Virus record (IMG/VR): IMGVR_UViG_3300027881_000016
Span: 1 to 56,908 of that record
Length of the DNA: 56,908 bases
Source: a virus
Reading direction: 5' to 3' (one strand)
The stretch's first letter is position 1; each line of letters begins with the position of its first letter. The translations under genes and the position numbers were made by a program. Below are positions 56,212 to 56,908 of this stretch, one piece after another. The notes below the pieces were generated by a model. It was not told the origin of the DNA. It did no database searches and saw only the letters and a program-made list of their open reading frames with translations.

Positions 56212-56393
56212 GGTGGAGCATCGGGTACACAGACTTATTCAAATGGCACTCTTGGTATGCATGGCACCCGGTTACTATTGCAGCAACTGATGAGTGGGTT
56301 TGGCTTGAACGCATTCAGCGACGCATGTTCGCCACTTATGGCGGCGGAGGATGGAAATACCGTGAAGACGATAGTTCATATCGAACTGAGTGA
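56208..56393 (+). CDS. Unknown aromatic-rich protein, 61 aa
   Basis: ATGA overlap. MRWSIGYTDLFKWHSWYAWHPVTIAATDEWVWLERIQRRMF is very rich in Trp and Tyr. It may be membrane-associated or a compact binding protein. The next gene begins inside it. Confidence 0.65.
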   Translation: MRWSIGYTDLFKWHSWYAWHPVTIAATDEWVWLERIQRRMFATYGGGGWKYREDDSSYRTE

Positions 56394-56790
56394 CGAAGAA
56401 CGAAATGACTTAGCACGACGTCTCGAGCGCCGGGATACCAAGCGCTTAGTGACTCGGCGCGACGTGCAGTGGATGGTAAGCGAGTACATCAATCAGGAGA
56501 TAGAAGATGGGCGCAAAGAAAATTTCGGAGAAGAGACTGGATTCCCCGGGGATACCGAAGCGAATACACCGGTGGAAGAACACAGCCTTGGAGCTGACCC
56601 AAGAGGAGAGGCGCTTACTGAACACGCTGACGAAGCACGAGCAAGTGTTGAAAGCAGTCCGATGCCAAGCTGGTCCGAGCTCAACGATGCCTGTAAGAAA
56701 GTACTAGCGCACATCGACGAGAACAAACCAACAGACACAGTAAACGTAGGCTGGTGCATATCCGTACTGGCTGCAACAGGAGCAATTTAA
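56362..56790 (+). CDS. Unknown regulatory-style protein, up to 142 aa
   Basis: I favour the GTG at 56362 with GGAGG 11 bases upstream. Residues 1-45 (KTIVHIELSDEERNDLARRLERRDTKRLVTRRDV) are typical of a small DNA-binding helix set. The middle has a base composition unlike nearby genes, where another frame (56507-56707) looks more gene-like; the end (SELNDACKKVLAHIDENK) again looks coding. Confidence 0.55.
   Translation: MKTIVHIELSDEERNDLARRLERRDTKRLVTRRDVQWMVSEYINQEIEDGRKENFGEETGFPGDTEANTPVEEHSLGADPRGEALTEHADEARASVESSPMPSWSELNDACKKVLAHIDENKPTDTVNVGWCISVLAATGAI
56507..56707 (+). CDS. Embedded gene candidate, 66 aa
   Basis: ATG at 56507 has AGGAGA at good spacing. MGAKKISEKRLDSPGIPKRIHRWKNTALELTQEERRLLNTL is basic and helical, and its third-codon-position GC is higher than that of the overlapping frame. 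It lies wholly within the other gene. Confidence 0.45.
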   Translation: MGAKKISEKRLDSPGIPKRIHRWKNTALELTQEERRLLNTLTKHEQVLKAVRCQAGPSSTMPVRKY

Positions 56791-56892
56791 AGCCACGATC
56801 AAACAAGACTAGATAAACCCGGCGCTGCCGCTGGTCTCGGCTCATTGGAAATGGCGTCCACGGATGACGGTAACCGTGTTGAGGTATAAAAA
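56791..56892. other. 102-base gap
   Basis: Short inverted repeat ACGGT-A-ACCGT at 56866-56880 and a weak short frame starting at an ATG. No terminator or clear promoter seen. Confidence 0.5.
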
Positions 56893-56908
56893 GTGACACG
56901 CTACAGAA
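56893..56908 (+). CDS. Partial gene start, cut by window edge
   Basis: GTG at 56893 has GAGGT 7 bases upstream and reads MTRYR before the window ends. No function can be assigned. Confidence 0.5.

Overview
The window is about 57 kb of a lytic-looking, short-tailed (podovirus-like) phage of a Gram-negative host. Evidence for a phage: small and large terminase subunits, a P22-type portal, a scaffold, an N4 gp56-type major capsid protein, head-tail adaptors, a large tail/nozzle protein, fibre proteins, a very large ejected-type protein, and holin and Rz/Rz1 genes. The Rz/Rz1 spanins, lipoproteins and an outer-membrane-type protein imply a Gram-negative host. No tail tube, sheath or tape-measure gene, no integrase or repressor, and no RNA polymerase gene was recognised. 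Both ends cut through genes, so the genome continues beyond the window.

Layout. Positions 1-34,868 are one long leftward (minus) block of late genes. Read in transcription order from 34.9 kb down they are: a small accessory cluster (Acb2/Tad1-like protein, a 31-residue membrane peptide, a Tat-signal protein, a secreted protein), packaging genes (HNH, TerS, TerL), portal, scaffold, major capsid, adaptors, the nozzle protein with a propeller-like insert, fibres, four internal-virion-type proteins ending with the 2177-residue giant, then lysis (XhlA-like, DUF5675, holin-like, Rz, Rz1) and an HslV-like protease. A sigma70-like promoter and two strong hairpins lie between scaffold and capsid, and an intrinsic terminator lies downstream of the capsid pair.

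Positions 34,869-35,405 are a divergent control region packed with perfect palindromes. Positions 35,406-56,908 are rightward. The first part (35.4-42.2 kb) holds about 20 small early genes. Ten near-identical RNA hairpins, each followed by a conserved TCAGTGTC-like tag and a Shine-Dalgarno sequence, sit before ten of these genes; this repeated leader is the most striking feature of the window. One gene in this set has no ATG, GTG or TTG and appears to start at ATT. The part also carries SLOG (DprA-like) and macro-like proteins and a DUF4326 protein, which suggests handling of nucleotide-derived signals.

Tandem terminators at 42.25 kb separate this part from replication genes: family A DNA polymerase, a DEDDh exonuclease, a primase-helicase and a Cas4/RecB-like nuclease, with many small overlapping genes between them. 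An AT-rich 240-bp gap with seven GGACC and two GGTCC words (45.42-45.66 kb) may be an origin or operator. At 51.9 kb is a gene for a secreted collagen-like protein with a YadA-like membrane end. Two tRNA genes (Tyr, Ile) and a structured non-coding stretch follow at 54.1-54.5 kb, then more small unknown genes.

Functions were assigned by reading motifs and family resemblance by eye; no database search was run.
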